The notes below the pieces were generated by a model. The model searched no databases. It was not told where the DNA came from and saw nothing but the letters and a program-made list of their open reading frames with translations. A stretch of DNA of 64,000 nt from Vicugna pacos (lineage: Eukaryota; Chordata; Mammalia; Artiodactyla; Camelidae). The position numbers were made by a program, and so were the translations under genes. The stretch's first letter is position 1. Each line of letters opens with the position of its first letter. Of this stretch, positions 13,201 to 23,964 are shown piece by piece. The stretch lies in NCBI RefSeq assembly GCF_048564905.1, contig NC_133004.1:41584105-41648104 (forward strand). Direction: 5' to 3'.

Positions 13201-16076
13201 TTCCTCATGATAAAGGGGTCAGTTTATCAGGAGGATGTAACAGTTCTAAACATTTATACGCCTAATAACAGACCTTCAAAATATATTAAGCAAGAACTAA
13301 TGGAGCTGCAAGGAGAAACTGACAAATCCAGTTATAGCTGGAATTTTCAATATCTCTTAAAAACATTTTTTATAACAAGCAGGCAGAAAATCGTAAAGTA
13401 GACTGAGTAACACTGTCAGTTTTCTTGAATAACACTGTCGACCAGCCTGACCTCACTGCACCAAACAACAGCAGAATACACATTCTTTTTGAGTGTACAT
13501 GGACCATTCTCCAAGGTAGAACAAGGTGGGCCATAAGACGAATCTCAGCATTCAGAAGGATTCAAGCCATACAGAGTATGTTCTCTGACCTCAATGCATG
13601 TGAGGTAGAAATCAGTAAACAAACAAACAAACAAAAAACAAACTTTGGGAAATCCCCAAATGTTAGGAAACTAAGTAACACACTTCTCAGTAACCCATGA
13701 ATTAAAGGTGAAATCAAAAGGGAAATTAGGAAGTACTTTGAACTGAAAGAAAAGGAAAACACAACATGTCAGAATTTGTGGGAAACAGCTAAAGCAATAC
13801 TCACGGGGAAATTTCTAGTCCTATCCACCTATATTAGGAAAGAAGAAAGTTCTTAAATCAGTGACATCAGTTTCTACCTTAAGACACTAGAAAAAGAAGA
13901 GCAAATGAAGCCCCTGAGAAACAGAAGAATAGAAGTAACAGAAATCAGAGCAGAATGGAATTGCAATGGCAGTGGAATACAGAAGAGCAAAAATTAGTGG
14001 AACCAAAAGTGGTTTCTTTGAGAATATCAATTTTATTGATAATACTTTAAGCAGAATGACCAGGAAAAAAAAGGGGAGACACACATTACTAGTATCAAGA
14101 ATGAGAGAGGCCTCAACACTGCAGCTTCTATGGATATTAAAAGGGTAGTCAGAGGATATTACTAGCAATTCAAGCTGATAAATCTGACAATGTAGGTGAA
14201 ATGGACAAAGTCCTAAAAAGACACAAATGGCCAAAGCTGACTCAAGAAAAAACAGACAACTGGACTAACCTTATTTCTACTACAGAAGTTCGTGTTCTAG
14301 TTAGAAACCTTCCCAAATGTCTTCACTGGTGAATTCACCAAGCATTGAAGAAATACTTATTCTACACAAACTCTTAAAAAACTGAAGAGACTATATTCCT
14401 AGTTTGTTCTGTGAGGCTTGTATCACCATGATACTAAAATCAGACAAAGGTATTACAAGCAAAAAGAACTGTAGAGCAGTGTCCCTCATGAACAAAGAAG
14501 AATTCCAAAGAAGATTTTAGCAAATTGAATTCAACAGTGTATAATACATCACAACCAGATGGGATTTATCACAGAAAAGCAGGTTTGGCTTAACATTTGC
14601 AAACCCATGTAATGCACCACGTTAGCAAATTAAAGAAGGACAATTTGAACATTTCAGTAGATGCAGAAAAAGCCTTTGTCAAAACCTAACATCCATGTCT
14701 GATTTTAAAAAATGCACACAAACAACTCTCAATAAACTAGAGAGACATGGAGAGTCTGGGAGGGAAGAGAATTTGGAGGCAGGGGGACCAGGGAGGATGT
14801 TGCAGGCACAGCTACAGTGAAAGATGCTGAGGATCTGGATGAAGACAATGGCAGTGAGAAAGGAGAGGAAGAAAAGAGCCTGAGTGATGTTTCAGAGGGA
14901 GAGCTGACAGGACTTGGGGATTAACTAGCCACCAAAGTAAGAGGAAGGATCAGATAAGCTCGAGATTTCCAAGTGCGTGTGTTCGAGTGGAAGTAATGTT
15001 CTCACCCCTCAGAGAACACAGAAGACGAGATGTCTGCGGGGAGGGTTACTCTCAAGGGACTGGAAGGGACTTAGGATGCTCTGAATTGGGTTCTGGGTAT
15101 CTTGTGGAGACGCCCAGTGAAAACTGGAACCGGGGCAGGGAGACCTTGTTCCTGAGGACACCTGTGTGTACCTGTGGAGAACCTGGTTCAACAAGTCAGA
15201 ATTTGGTACCATTTCTCCAGATTTTATGCTGATGGTGAAGACGTGGGGCCATCAGATAATGAGCTCCGCATTTTCTTGGTCTTAGTCTTCTAGGGCAGAA
15301 GGGAAGTGAAGATTTCAGGTTGCTAAAGGCCATACCACGGCATGTTAGGCTCAGCTGAGAGACTGAGACTCATCCCTGGCAGAACCTGATGGGAGAAGGC
15401 TGGGACTGAAGCTGGAAAGGACGGGCATTTCGGGAGGAGGGTGGGTAGCAGGCTGTTGGTGTTACTGATCTCAGCTCTCATTTTCTCTGCAGTGGCTGTA
15501 AATGTGGCCGAGGACACAGCTCACCCCAAACTCGTCTTCTCCCAGGAAGGCAAGTATGTGAAAAACGGAGCGTCAGCCAGTTCCTGGCCGTTACTTTCTA
15601 CAGCGTGGAGCTACGTTACTGGCTGGAGGAATCCTCAGAAGACCACAGGCTTTGTGGAGAGATTTCAGCACCTACCCTGTGTTTTGGGGAAAACTGTTTT
15701 CACTTCAGGGAAGCACTACTGGGAAGTGGAGAGCCGAGATGGCCTGGAGATTGCTGTGGGGGTGTGTCGGGAAGACGTCATGGGGATTACCGATGGCTCC
15801 AGAATGTCCCCCGAGCTGGGGATCTGGGCCCTTTGTTGGAGTTCTGCTGGCTTTCGGCCCCTGACGAGCTCCCCTGTAAGTCCCACCAAGCCAGAGCCCG
15901 CTCTTCACCGGGTGGGAGTCTTCCTCGATCACGGGGCCGGGGAGATCTCCTTCTACAATGCTGCGGACGGCGCGCACCTGCACACTTTCTCCTGTCCTGT
16001 GTCCCGCCTCCGGCCATTCTTCTGGTTGAGCCCGTTGGCCTCTTTAGTCCTCCCGCCAGTGACTGGTGGGAAATGA
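1253..16076 (+). CDS. TRIM4: TRIM4, tripartite-motif E3 ubiquitin ligase (six coding exons)
   Basis: Coding exons are 1253-1648, 6174-6269, 6938-7168, 9419-9441, 9692-9789 and 15493-16076. All junctions are GT-AG. The sizes 96, 231 and 23 nt for exons 2-4 are the classic TRIM pattern. The sum is 1428 nt, or 475 residues, close to the shorter human isoform (474). The start MEAEDLQEEL matches human TRIM4. Domains: a C3HC4 RING with C12, C15, C27, H29, C32, C35, C49 and C52; a B-box 2 with C88, H91, C99, D102, C107, C110, H116 and H119; a coiled coil in about 133-265; and PRY-SPRY from about 283 to the end, including VFTSGKHYWEVES and LRPFFWLSP. The human protein is reported to attach K63-linked ubiquitin to RIG-I in cytoplasmic antiviral signalling. 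The extra 26-residue exon of the long human isoform was not found in intron 1. No break is seen. Confidence 0.97.
1917..2203 (+). mobile_element. hAT-Charlie nonautonomous DNA transposon (MER3/MER33-like)
   Basis: The left end CAGTGCTGTCCAATAGAA and the right end TATTGGACAGC form the inverted termini of this old hAT family. The internal A/T-rich part also matches the family from memory. The exact subfamily name is uncertain. It lies in TRIM4 intron 1. Confidence 0.6.
2245..2605 (+). repeat. MIR-like and L2 3'-end fragments
   Basis: The stretch 2245-2380 resembles the MIR core, including GGGAAAATCACTTAATG. The stretch 2385-2605 is a clearer L2 3' end: CTCCAGCCACACTGGCCTTC near the start and AGTACTTGTTGAATAC near the end. 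Both are ancient mammal-wide repeats. Confidence 0.55.
3462..3622 (-). mobile_element. MER5A-like hAT-Charlie element
   Basis: The pattern ATTAGGATTACCTGGAAGC ... CTTGATTCAGTTGG ... TAGGTGATTTGAATGCCCAG ... AGAACCACGG is the MER5A palindromic layout. It is decayed, and its orientation is uncertain because the element is nearly symmetric. Confidence 0.6.
3845..4600 (+). repeat. Old mammalian interspersed repeat, family not assigned
   Basis: A long diverged match to a common mammalian repeat: CTGTACCAGACACAGCGCTT, then GAGGTGACGTTTCAGTTGAG, GAAAGCCAATGGAGAATC, GGAGACCAGTCATGAG and CCAGACAAGAGACGATGG. I recognise the order of these pieces but cannot name the family with confidence. Confidence 0.45.
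4650..4770 (-). repeat. MIR SINE fragment
   Basis: Antisense MIR core: TTGTAGATGAGGAAGCTGCA, then GATCATAGCTAGTTTGTGAA. The tRNA-derived head is missing. Confidence 0.65.
5370..6000 (-). mobile_element. Antisense L1M (L1ME-type) 3' fragment
   Basis: The plus strand reads as the reverse complement of an old L1 3' end. It contains CCCATTGATGGATAATAACG, CAGTGAACATTCC, a GGAAATAGGATTATGCATATTTT block and AGGTATTTATTAATCTTCC. It is strongly diverged and ends about 170 nt before TRIM4 exon 2. Confidence 0.65.
8540..9160 (-). mobile_element. Antisense L1M 3' fragment
   Basis: Reverse complement of an L1M 3' end. It contains ATCATACAATATGTGGTTTT, GGTTGTTTCCACCTTTGGGT, TCATTTCTCTTGGGTAAG and ACTGCCAAACTGTCTTCCAA. 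It lies in TRIM4 intron 3. Confidence 0.75.
9900..10940. other. TRIM4 intron 5, unassigned old repeat-like sequence
   Basis: Fragments such as TTTCCCGGCAGAGGTGACAG look like a diverged interspersed repeat, but no family is named. No exon or RNA gene is seen. Confidence 0.3.
11100..14745 (+). mobile_element. Old L1M element, split by a later insertion
   Basis: The part 11100-12190 resembles the ORF1-to-ORF2 region of an old L1: GATCCAAGAAACTCAGCAAA, and CCAGCAGACCAACACTACAA. The part 12600-14745 is L1 ORF2, including an ACATTTATACGCCTAATAAC block of the endonuclease region and, at the end, AGTAGATGCAGAAAAAGCCT of the reverse transcriptase. Many breaks remove any long open frame. The 3' third is missing. 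An LTR-like fossil occupies 12196-12598 inside it. Confidence 0.7.
12196..12598 (+). mobile_element. LTR-like fossil with TG...CA ends (copy 1)
   Basis: A common mammalian repeat beginning TGGTTAATTTGACATCTGG and ending CTGGAGAACCCTGACAAATA. It contains ATAATCACGTGAGCCAATTC. The TG...CA termini fit an LTR-type element but the family is not named. It is old and diverged, with no coding capacity. It interrupts the surrounding L1M, so it is the younger of the two. Confidence 0.45.
14746..15492. other. End of TRIM4 intron 5, nothing recognised
   Basis: No repeat family or exon is recognised. The last bases form a normal pyrimidine tract and AG acceptor for TRIM4 exon 6. Confidence 0.4.
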
Positions 16077-16460
16077 GGCTGTGTTTCTCTGCCCAGGAAT
16101 CCTTCCCTTACACCCCAGGCCCGGGACACACACCCTTCACCTGCTCCATGTCGATCCTGGCTGGTACGTGAGTACCAGCCACTCAGATTCCGACGTCACG
16201 CTTTGTTCAGCTCCCTGGACGCCCTGTGCACAGACATAAAAGACCCTGCTGCTTACCTTTCCGCTAGCCACCTGTATTACTGAGAAAAAGGTTTTTTCTT
16301 ACTCTACCCATCTGATTAATAATCCTTTGTCTCTTTTCTGGGTCTTCATATTGGACCCTCTCTTACCTTCTTAGGTGTGAGATGGGATCCATTTGTTAAA
16401 AATAAACTTCAGATGCTTCTGATGCACAAACAAGACAGAATAAACTTGCCACAGTCAGTT
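16077..16460 (+). promoter_or_regulatory. TRIM4: TRIM4 3' UTR with two polyadenylation signals
   Basis: Two AATAAA hexamers follow the TRIM4 stop, at 16401-16406 and 16439-16444. Either would give a 3' UTR of about 350-390 nt. Which one is used cannot be told from sequence. Confidence 0.6.
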
Positions 16461-17290
16461 TCTTATTTTACTTAGTTTCTCTGAGTCTTTACTCTTGTTA
16501 ATGTGTTATGACTGTTCAGGAGGGGTATTCAGTGTTTCTCAGGTTTATTTCACCACAGAAACTCTAGCTCTGGGAGCACCAATGAAGACTCCTCACAAGA
16601 TAGTTTGGCCACTGTTTGTTCTGCACTTTCTCGAGATGATCTTGACCATCTCAGATTTCAACCTAGACTTGCCCCCACCCCCAGCCTCCAAAGCTGGTGG
16701 GTACACGTGTGGGTGCTGTAAGCTTCCCACACTTCGTGGCCCTGGGTAAGGGTCTGCTGAAGTCTTTTCCTCTGGGGACCAGGGTTTTGTTAGGGAAAAC
16801 ACTGGGCACATTTTAAAAAATATACTTTCTCCCCCTGCCAGAGCCAGGAGGGATCTTTCTCAACTTTTCCCCCCCTGAGAATTTGATGGGGTCCCTGGAG
16901 GTAAAACACATGAAAATATGCAGCTCCCCCAATACTGCAGCTCCCCAGAGTTTCTCACTGTGTAGCCAACCCACACTCCACCTCCAGCGATCCGTCAGAA
17001 CGACCATGTGCGTATTCCTCCTTGTTTATGGCTCCAGTGGGTTTTGATTCTGCTGTTAACCAGATCTCAGTTTCAATTCTGTGGGTTTGCCTGTCCATCC
17101 AGCTTTTGGGGTGGCAATTGGCCATTCAACCTCAGTTCTCTGATGAGTCCAAGAAAAGCCGTTGATTTTTCAGTTTTCTCATCATTTTCTTACAAAGAAA
17201 TGAGTTACGATTTACAAATTCTTTATATGTTGACACTGAAACTGGAAGTATCCTTTTATAATATTAAAATAGGTTTCTTATAGAGCTCTG
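16461..17290. other. Intergenic, nothing recognised
   Basis: Sequence just downstream of TRIM4. No gene, RNA or repeat family is recognised on either strand. Confidence 0.35.
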
Positions 17291-17293
17291 TAA

Positions 17294-17806
17294 TGGTTAA
17301 TTTTTTGTGTCAACTTGACTGGATTAAGGGGATGCCCAGATAGCTGGTAAAACATCTCTGGGTGTGTCTGTAAGGGTATTTCCAAAAGAGATTAACATTT
17401 GAATCCATAGAAGAAGATTGCTCTCCCCAACCAGCATGGACATCATCCAGTCAGTTGAGAGCCTGAACAGAACAAAAGACAGAGGAAGGGCAAATTCTCT
17501 GTTCAAGCTGGAACATCCGTCTTCTGCACTTGCACATCAGTGCCCCTGGTTCTTGGGCCTTCAGACTGGGACTGGGACTTACACCATCGGCACTCCCATT
17601 CTTGGCCCTGTGGACCTCAACTGGAACTTCCAGCATCAGCTCTCCTGGTCCTCAGGCCTTTGGACTTGGACCGAATTAAACCACCGGCTTTCCTGGTTCT
17701 TCAGCTCTCAGCACACCGTAGAGCTTCTTGGCTTCTATGATCACATGAGCCAATGGCCAATGATCTATTCTTTCAGATCTCTCACTGAAGAACCATGACT
17801 CATACA
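17294..17806 (+). mobile_element. LTR-like fossil with TG...CA ends (copy 2)
   Basis: Same family as the copy at 12196-12598. It starts TGGTTAATTTTTTGTGTCAA and ends AAGAACCATGACTCATACA. It contains ATGATCACATGAGCCAATGG and a repeated middle section (CTCTCCTGGTCCTCAGGCCT and similar). Family not named. Confidence 0.45.
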
Positions 17807-17859
17807 ACCTCATATAGTTGGGTCTTGCTTATTTCCTATACAGTTTGTCAAGTCTTAAC

Positions 17860-19085
17860 TGTTATTCGTAAACCATTCCCAGTTAAAGTGACTGTATAGT
17901 TGGATTAAAATATACTGTCTGGCTAGCTGCTTTCTATTAGTTTCATTTCTGTCTTTTTTTCCCCTTTTCTGCCTTCTCTAGTTTTATTGTGCATTTAAAA
18001 ATAAAATTCATTTTATCTTACTTACTTATTATTTACACTTCTTAAAATAATTTTTGAGTCATTGCTTTGGCATTTACAATGTACATTTTGAAAAGTCTGA
18101 ATCAACCTTCAAATAACACGTTTCATGGATGGTGAAAGACTTTATAACCGTATCACCTTGATTCCCAGCCCTTGCTCTGTTGTCACACATTTCACTTTTA
18201 GGCTTGCAATGAACACCCAATTCATCATTATTATTAATGCCTTGAATGCTTATTTGCTTTAAACATCTGGTATGTTAAAAAGTGTTAAGGTGAATGAAAT
18301 GACAAAAGTGGAAAGCAGATACAATGAAGAAACACAGGTTACTGAAGACTCTTAAGATTTTGGAAAGATACTTGTCATAGAATACTTATGCTGATGACTT
18401 AGAAGCTGTAGGCTACATTCAGGCGGCCAAGAGAGACTCTCAGGAAAGAGAAAAAATCACAGTTTCTCTGGAGCCCGGGTGCTGAGAGTCCAGCCTTAAT
18501 TTTTGGTGACCTGGGGTCCTTTTGGGGCCAAAAGAAAAATTCAGGAGACAGGTGATTCTGAAGTGGGAAAGATTTAGAGTCAAATGGATCATGGTCTTCT
18601 GAATGAACTTGAAAGTACAGCTTATCTGTTCTTCCTCACAGTTTTACCATTATTGGTGTCATGGTGTATGTAGCATGATGTGGCAACAAGCGTGGTGTCT
18701 TGCTTGTTGACAGATTATCTCATTTTGGTTTCTCATTTAGTGTGATGCACACACTTTCAGGTCTTGCTTCTTTATCCATTGTAAAAATCTCTGGCTTTTA
18801 ATCTGAATCTACTTTGAAGCAATCTGTCACTTCATGTGTATTGAGAGACTTTAGTCCATTTATACTTAATGAAAATTGGTATCATTAAGTTTAAATCTGT
18901 CAATTTGCTTTTTAAAATTTTGCCCTTTCTGTTTTTTTTTCCCTCTATTACTCTTTTCCTGATTTTTTTGTTTTGCAGAGGGTGGTTAATAAAATATTTA
19001 AAATTTTAATTTTATTTCAATTATTTGTATCTTTATGGAGCTGTATCTCCTTTAAAAATAATTTTAAATTTGACATTTTGGTTAA
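17860..19085 (-). mobile_element. Antisense L1M fragment, 5' of a nested insertion
   Basis: The parts 17860-18275 and about 18620-19085 read as the reverse complement of old L1, for example TTTGGCATTTACAATGTACA and GTCCATTTATACTTAATG. The block 18280-18620 between them is not recognised. The same L1 appears to resume at 20470, beyond a plus-strand L1. Confidence 0.55.
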
Positions 19086-19104
19086 CTATTCTTCAACAAG
19101 GGTG

Positions 19105-20465
19105 ACGAGCACACAATGAGGAAATTATAAGGCTCTTCAATAAGCAGTTTTTGGAAAACTGGATATCCACATGCAAAAGAATGAAATCCAATCCTTATCA
19201 TACATCATACACAAAAATCAACTGAAAATGGTTTAAACAATTAAATGTAAGACCCAAAACTATATAACTCCTGGAAGAAAACATAGAGAAAAAACTTGAA
19301 ATTGGCCTTGGCAATGATTTCTTGGCTATGACACCAAAAGCACAGGCAACAAAAGCAAAAATAAAGAAGCAGGACTACATCAAACTGAAAAGCTTCTGCA
19401 CAGTGATGGAAATAGTCAACAAAATGAAAAGACAACCTATGGAATGGGAGAAAATGTTTGCAAACCATGATCTGATACAGGGTTAATAACCAAAATATAT
19501 AAGGAATCCCTACAATTCAGTAGCAACAATTAAATGACCCTATTTAGAACGGGCAAAGGAATTGAACAGACATTTCTCCAAAGAAGACATCTACCAATGG
19601 CCAACAGTTACAAGAAAAGGTGCTCAACATAACTACTCATCAGGGAAATGCTAATCAAAGCCACAAAACCCACACTTCCTTGGATGGCTATTAGGAAAAC
19701 AAAAGATGACAAATAGTATGGAGGTTCCTCAAAAAATTAAAAATAGAACTACCGTATGATCTAGCAATCCCACTTCTGACTCAATATCCAAAGGACTTGA
19801 AATCAATACCTCAAAGATACATCTGCACTCACATGTTCATTGCAACATTATTCAAAATAGCTACGACATGGGAGCAACCTAAACATCCATCATCAGGTGA
19901 ATGGATAAACAAAATGTACATACAAAGAAATATTTTTCAGCCTTAAAAAAAAAAAAGGGAATCCTGCCATTTGTGACAATGCAGATGAACCTGGAGGAAC
20001 TTAGCTAAGTGAAATAAGCCAGGCATGGGACAAATACTACATGGTATCATTTATTTAACAAATCTGAAATAGACTTATAGAAGCAGAGATTAGAACGGTG
20101 GTTGCAAGGGGCTGGGGGAAGGCGACATGGGGAGGTACTAGTCAAAAGGTGGAGTTTCAGTTATACACGGTGAATTAAGTCCTAGAGATCTGTACAGCAT
20201 AGATCCTGTAGTTAACCATACTGCATTTAAAAATTTGCTAAGAGGGAGTTAAGTGTTCTTATCACAAGAAAATAGTAAGAAAGGCAGGAGGAAATTCTGG
20301 AGGTGATGGGTATGTTTATGACATAGATCATGGCTTTATGGTATTGTGGCAGTGGTTTCATGAATGCACACTTATCTGCAAACTTATCAAGTTTTAGTTA
20401 TTAAATATGTACAGCTTTTTGTATGTCACTTACACCTCAAAATGTTTTAAACAAAATAAAACAAA
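19105..20465 (+). mobile_element. L1 3' end nested inside an antisense L1M
   Basis: Sense L1 ORF2 C-terminus and 3' UTR: AACTGGATATCCACATGCAA, CAATGGAATGGGAG-type text near 19440, ATGATCTAGCAATCCCACTT, and the 3' UTR string ACTTACACCTCAAAATG at about 20430. It is flanked on both sides by antisense L1M sequence, so it landed in that older element. Confidence 0.8.
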
Positions 20466-20469
20466 ATAC

Positions 20470-21330
20470 CCCCTTATTTCTTGTTTGATTTATCCTTTGA
20501 TAGCAGTTACTTAGAAGTATGCTATTTAGTTTCCAAATATTTGGGATTTTCCTGGGGATCTTTCTCTTATGATTTCTAATTCAATTGTGTTCTGAGAAAA
20601 TACTTGTGACAAACTCTAAATTTATTTATACTTTTATTATGGCCCAGAATATGGTCTATCTTGATAAATGTTTCATATGCACTTGAAAGATGTGTATTAT
20701 TCTTTTACTGAGTGGAGTGTCCTGTGTCAATTAGGTCTAGTTTTTTAATATTGGCCTATTATTTAAAAATTTTCTCTGTCCTTTCTGTCTCCACTCTTTC
20801 AGGACTCCAATTATGTGTATATATATTAGGCTATTTGAGGTTGTCCAGAAGCTCACACATACTGTTCATTAAATTTTTAGATTGTTTCCTATCTTGTTTC
20901 ATTTTGGATAGTTTCCACTGCTATGTCTTCATGCATCAATATTTTCTTTTGCAATGTCCAATCTGCTATTGATTCCTCCAGTGGGTTTATTGTTTCAGAC
21001 ATTGTAGTTTTCGACACTAGAAACTCCTGTGGGTGTTTCTGTTTTATCTACTTTGTCTTTACTAACATGTTTAATCTTTCCTCTAACATTCTGAATATGT
21101 AGAATGTTATAATGAAGTGTTTTAATGTCTTTGTCTTCTGTCTGATCTAACCAACATAATCACTAAAATACCTCAAATTGTCTCTTAAGTACCAATTCTG
21201 AGTAGCAATCAAGTCATTGATCTTTCTTTTCATTGTGGTTAATTGGGTGCCTGGATAATTTTTTTTTTATTGAATGCTAGAACTGTTGTGAATTTTATCC
21301 TGTATGCTGGAGATTTTTGTAGCCCTACAA
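20470..21330 (-). mobile_element. Antisense L1M fragment, 3' side of the nested insertion
   Basis: Reverse complement of old L1, for example TAGTTTCCAAATATTTGGGA, TATGGTCTATCTTGATAAAT and GTATTATTCTTTTACTGAGT. It continues the family seen at 17860-19085. Confidence 0.65.
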
Positions 21331-22224
21331 ATATTCTTGAGCTAGGATTTGTTAAGCAGAACCCTAGCAGGGTTTAGCCTAGGTCTAATTATTCCTCACT
21401 ACTGAGGCAAGACCCTTCTGACTGTTACACCCAGCACTCCAGACTGGTTTTCCAGTTTGGCAGGTGGGAACAGGAACCGTTCCTGGCTGGCCCAGGTCCA
21501 GGTGCAGGTAGTTCTTTCCCCAGCCTTGGGCAGTTTCATTGGGCACTTGTGCTGAACGGTACTCTGCTAAATACTCGAGGGGGAGCCCCTGCACGTCTCT
21601 GGGTTTCTCTGTCTCTGGGCAGCCTTCTTCTCTCCATCACTCTGCCCTGCTAATTCCAGTAAACTTGATCTCCCCAGACTCTCACCTTTATCTCCTCAAC
21701 TCAGGGAAGTGGTTTGGTTCCATCTGGTTTCTTCCTCCCAACATTGCCGCCTGAAAGCTCTCAAGACAACATGGGGGAAAACCCTCCCCCCACCCATGTT
21801 ACTCCATCTTGGTCAGAAGCAGAAGTCCGTGCATGTGTGTTTTAAGCAATTAGAAAAGGTTCTTTTCTCACACGCAAACTACCTTTTCCCCTCTTTTTCT
21901 GATTCAATTTTCAGTATATAGCATGTTGTATTTAATTGGAATTCTTGAGTACACGAATACTTGTTATAATTAGTTAAATTGTATAACTTGAATGCACAAT
22001 AGACACCATTATAAAGTGAATTCTAATGTGGCTGAATGATCAGAGAAGTTCAAACAAGTATGTGAAAATTCTGGCTTATTTTCTGAGCAATCTTGGTAAT
22101 GTGGTTATATAAAATTGCTTGTGGTTAGAAAATTCAAATTTTGTTTTAGATATTGGCAATGCACCAATGAAGAAAACAGACATATCCATGCTCTCATGGA
22201 GTTTACATTCTAATCTCCATTTAC
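21331..22224. other. Intergenic, mostly unassigned
   Basis: No gene is seen. The stretch 21340-21800 may be further old L1 sequence, and 22140-22215 resembles the ATGCTCTCATGGAGTTTACA block of an old interspersed repeat. Confidence 0.3.
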
Positions 22225-22445
22225 ATGGATAATAAGAGCTTGCTGTTACATAGCACTTAACACAGGCAGTATGGCACTCTAGCGACTTACTGAATTCTCA
22301 CAAAACCCTATGAAACATATTTTATTTTTGTCATCATTTTTCAAGAGAGGACATAAGCACAGATTGTTGAAATAACTTGCTTGAGATTACATAGCCAGTA
22401 AGTAGTAGAATTGGGATTTGAACTCAGTGTCTCTGGCCCCTTAAT
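22225..22445 (-). repeat. MIR SINE
   Basis: Nearly full-length antisense MIR: ATAGCACTTAACACAGGC, CTATGAAACATATTTTA, ACATAGCCAGTAAGTAGTAG and GGGATTTGAACTCAGTGTCT. Confidence 0.75.
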
Positions 22446-22924
22446 TCTCTTCTTGCTTAATTTCTACAACACTCAGTTTCTCTCAGGTGGACCAGTGGGA
22501 GCTATCTTATTGATTCTGCTGGTTAGGTATCTCTCTCTCTCTCTCTTCAGTCTTTCTGTTTTTGTCACTTTAATCTACCTGTCTCAATGTAAGAAGGATT
22601 TAAGTCTTCCTCCTCCAGTGAGTTTCTGGTTTCCCTTATAGTTCCTATGATCTGCTTTATTAAATACTGCTACTCTGATAGTGCTTATGCTTCCATAACT
22701 ATTGTATCTTCATTAGAGATGGCACCCACTGTTACATTCTTTTACAGATTTTAGTTTCACTGTTAAATACACTTCAGAGAATGTCCTTTTACAATTACAA
22801 TGTTTTTGTTTCATTCATAATTTTACATGATATTCTTAATCCTGTTTTTATTAGAGCAATTTTATTAGTTTCCTATCATGAGATTTTTTTATGCTCAACT
22901 CTCCATATCAAATCAATCATGAGA

Positions 22925-23650
22925 CTAGGTTAGTGACTCCCTCCTAAAATATCCTGAAATTATTTACTGCTACAATCAGTCCAAAACACTATTCTCTTTT
23001 CCTTGGAATGTAGCAATAGCCTCATAACTGGCCACACTGCCTGCATCCTTACCTGGTAACACACACCCACCATGATACATCATCTAGTGTGAGCTCTCAA
23101 ACATATAAGTTTTATCTTGGTACTTCCTCACCATTAACTTTCTAAGAACTCACATTCTTCTTTGAATAAAATTTACTAGACCTTGTCTTTCTGCCTTTTC
23201 TTCCTTCCTCCCTTTCCATCCCTTCCCTTCCCTTGCCTCCCTCCCTGCCCTCTTTCCTCCTCCTTCTCCCTCCATTTCTTTCTTTCTTTTCCCCATCTTC
23301 CTTCCTCCTCTCTCTTTCCCTCCCTCCGTTCCTCCTGATGCTTATATCCATCCTGGCACCTCCAATTCTCTCTGCATTGCACCTACTGTCATATTTGCTT
23401 CCTTTCAGCTCCTTAATTACAACACGAATTTCTCAACTTACAGATTTTGCACGTTTTTCACTTTATCTGGACTTCTTTTCACCTTCAATTTCCTGGATAA
23501 CTCTTACCTCAACTTAGAGGTCTTAGCTTATATGCCATTTTTAAAAGAGGCTTTCCCTCACCGAGTTTACTATAGTGACCTCCCTGTTTCACTCCAGCAT
23601 AAGAAATTCTTTCTTATCATAGTTCATCATGGACATGCATTGTTTTGTCT
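22925..23650 (+). repeat. L2 fragment with a polypyrimidine insert
   Basis: The stretches 22930-23160 and 23345-23650 resemble an L2 3' half in sense: TCCAAAACACTATTCTCTTT, AACTGGCCACACTGCCTGCA, and AGAGGCTTTCCCTCACCGAG. A C/T-only tract separates them. Confidence 0.5.
23186..23337 (+). repeat. Polypyrimidine tract (about 150 nt of C/T)
   Basis: Almost pure C/T on the plus strand, made of CCTT, CCCT and CTTT units. A homopurine-homopyrimidine run of this length can form triplex DNA; that is a known property of such tracts, not shown here. Confidence 0.85.
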
Positions 23651-23964
23651 TTTACACACTCCTTCCCTACTTCTGCTAACATCACCCCTTCACAACCACA
23701 CTTTGTAATATTACTCCACTCCAAATCCATGTTCCTCTGGTGGTTCGATCCAATGTCCCCAGCCCAGGCTTTGGCCCACAGTGATTGCTCCAAGGGGTGG
23801 CCGCCGGGCCAAAGCGTTGGTCAGATCTCTTCCCTGGAGTTTTCTCACAGGAGGAGTATTGGATTTCAAGCCAAAAGGAAGGTGTTACAGGTTCCAGATG
23901 TATGGTTCCTCCATATAAAAATGTCCAAGACTCTTGGGGAGATGGAAATGTTAGGTGTCTTGAC

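Noticed and set aside
15605-16171. A 188-codon open frame in another frame over the last TRIM4 exon
   Set aside because: It overlaps the SPRY coding sequence out of frame and has no family match by eye.
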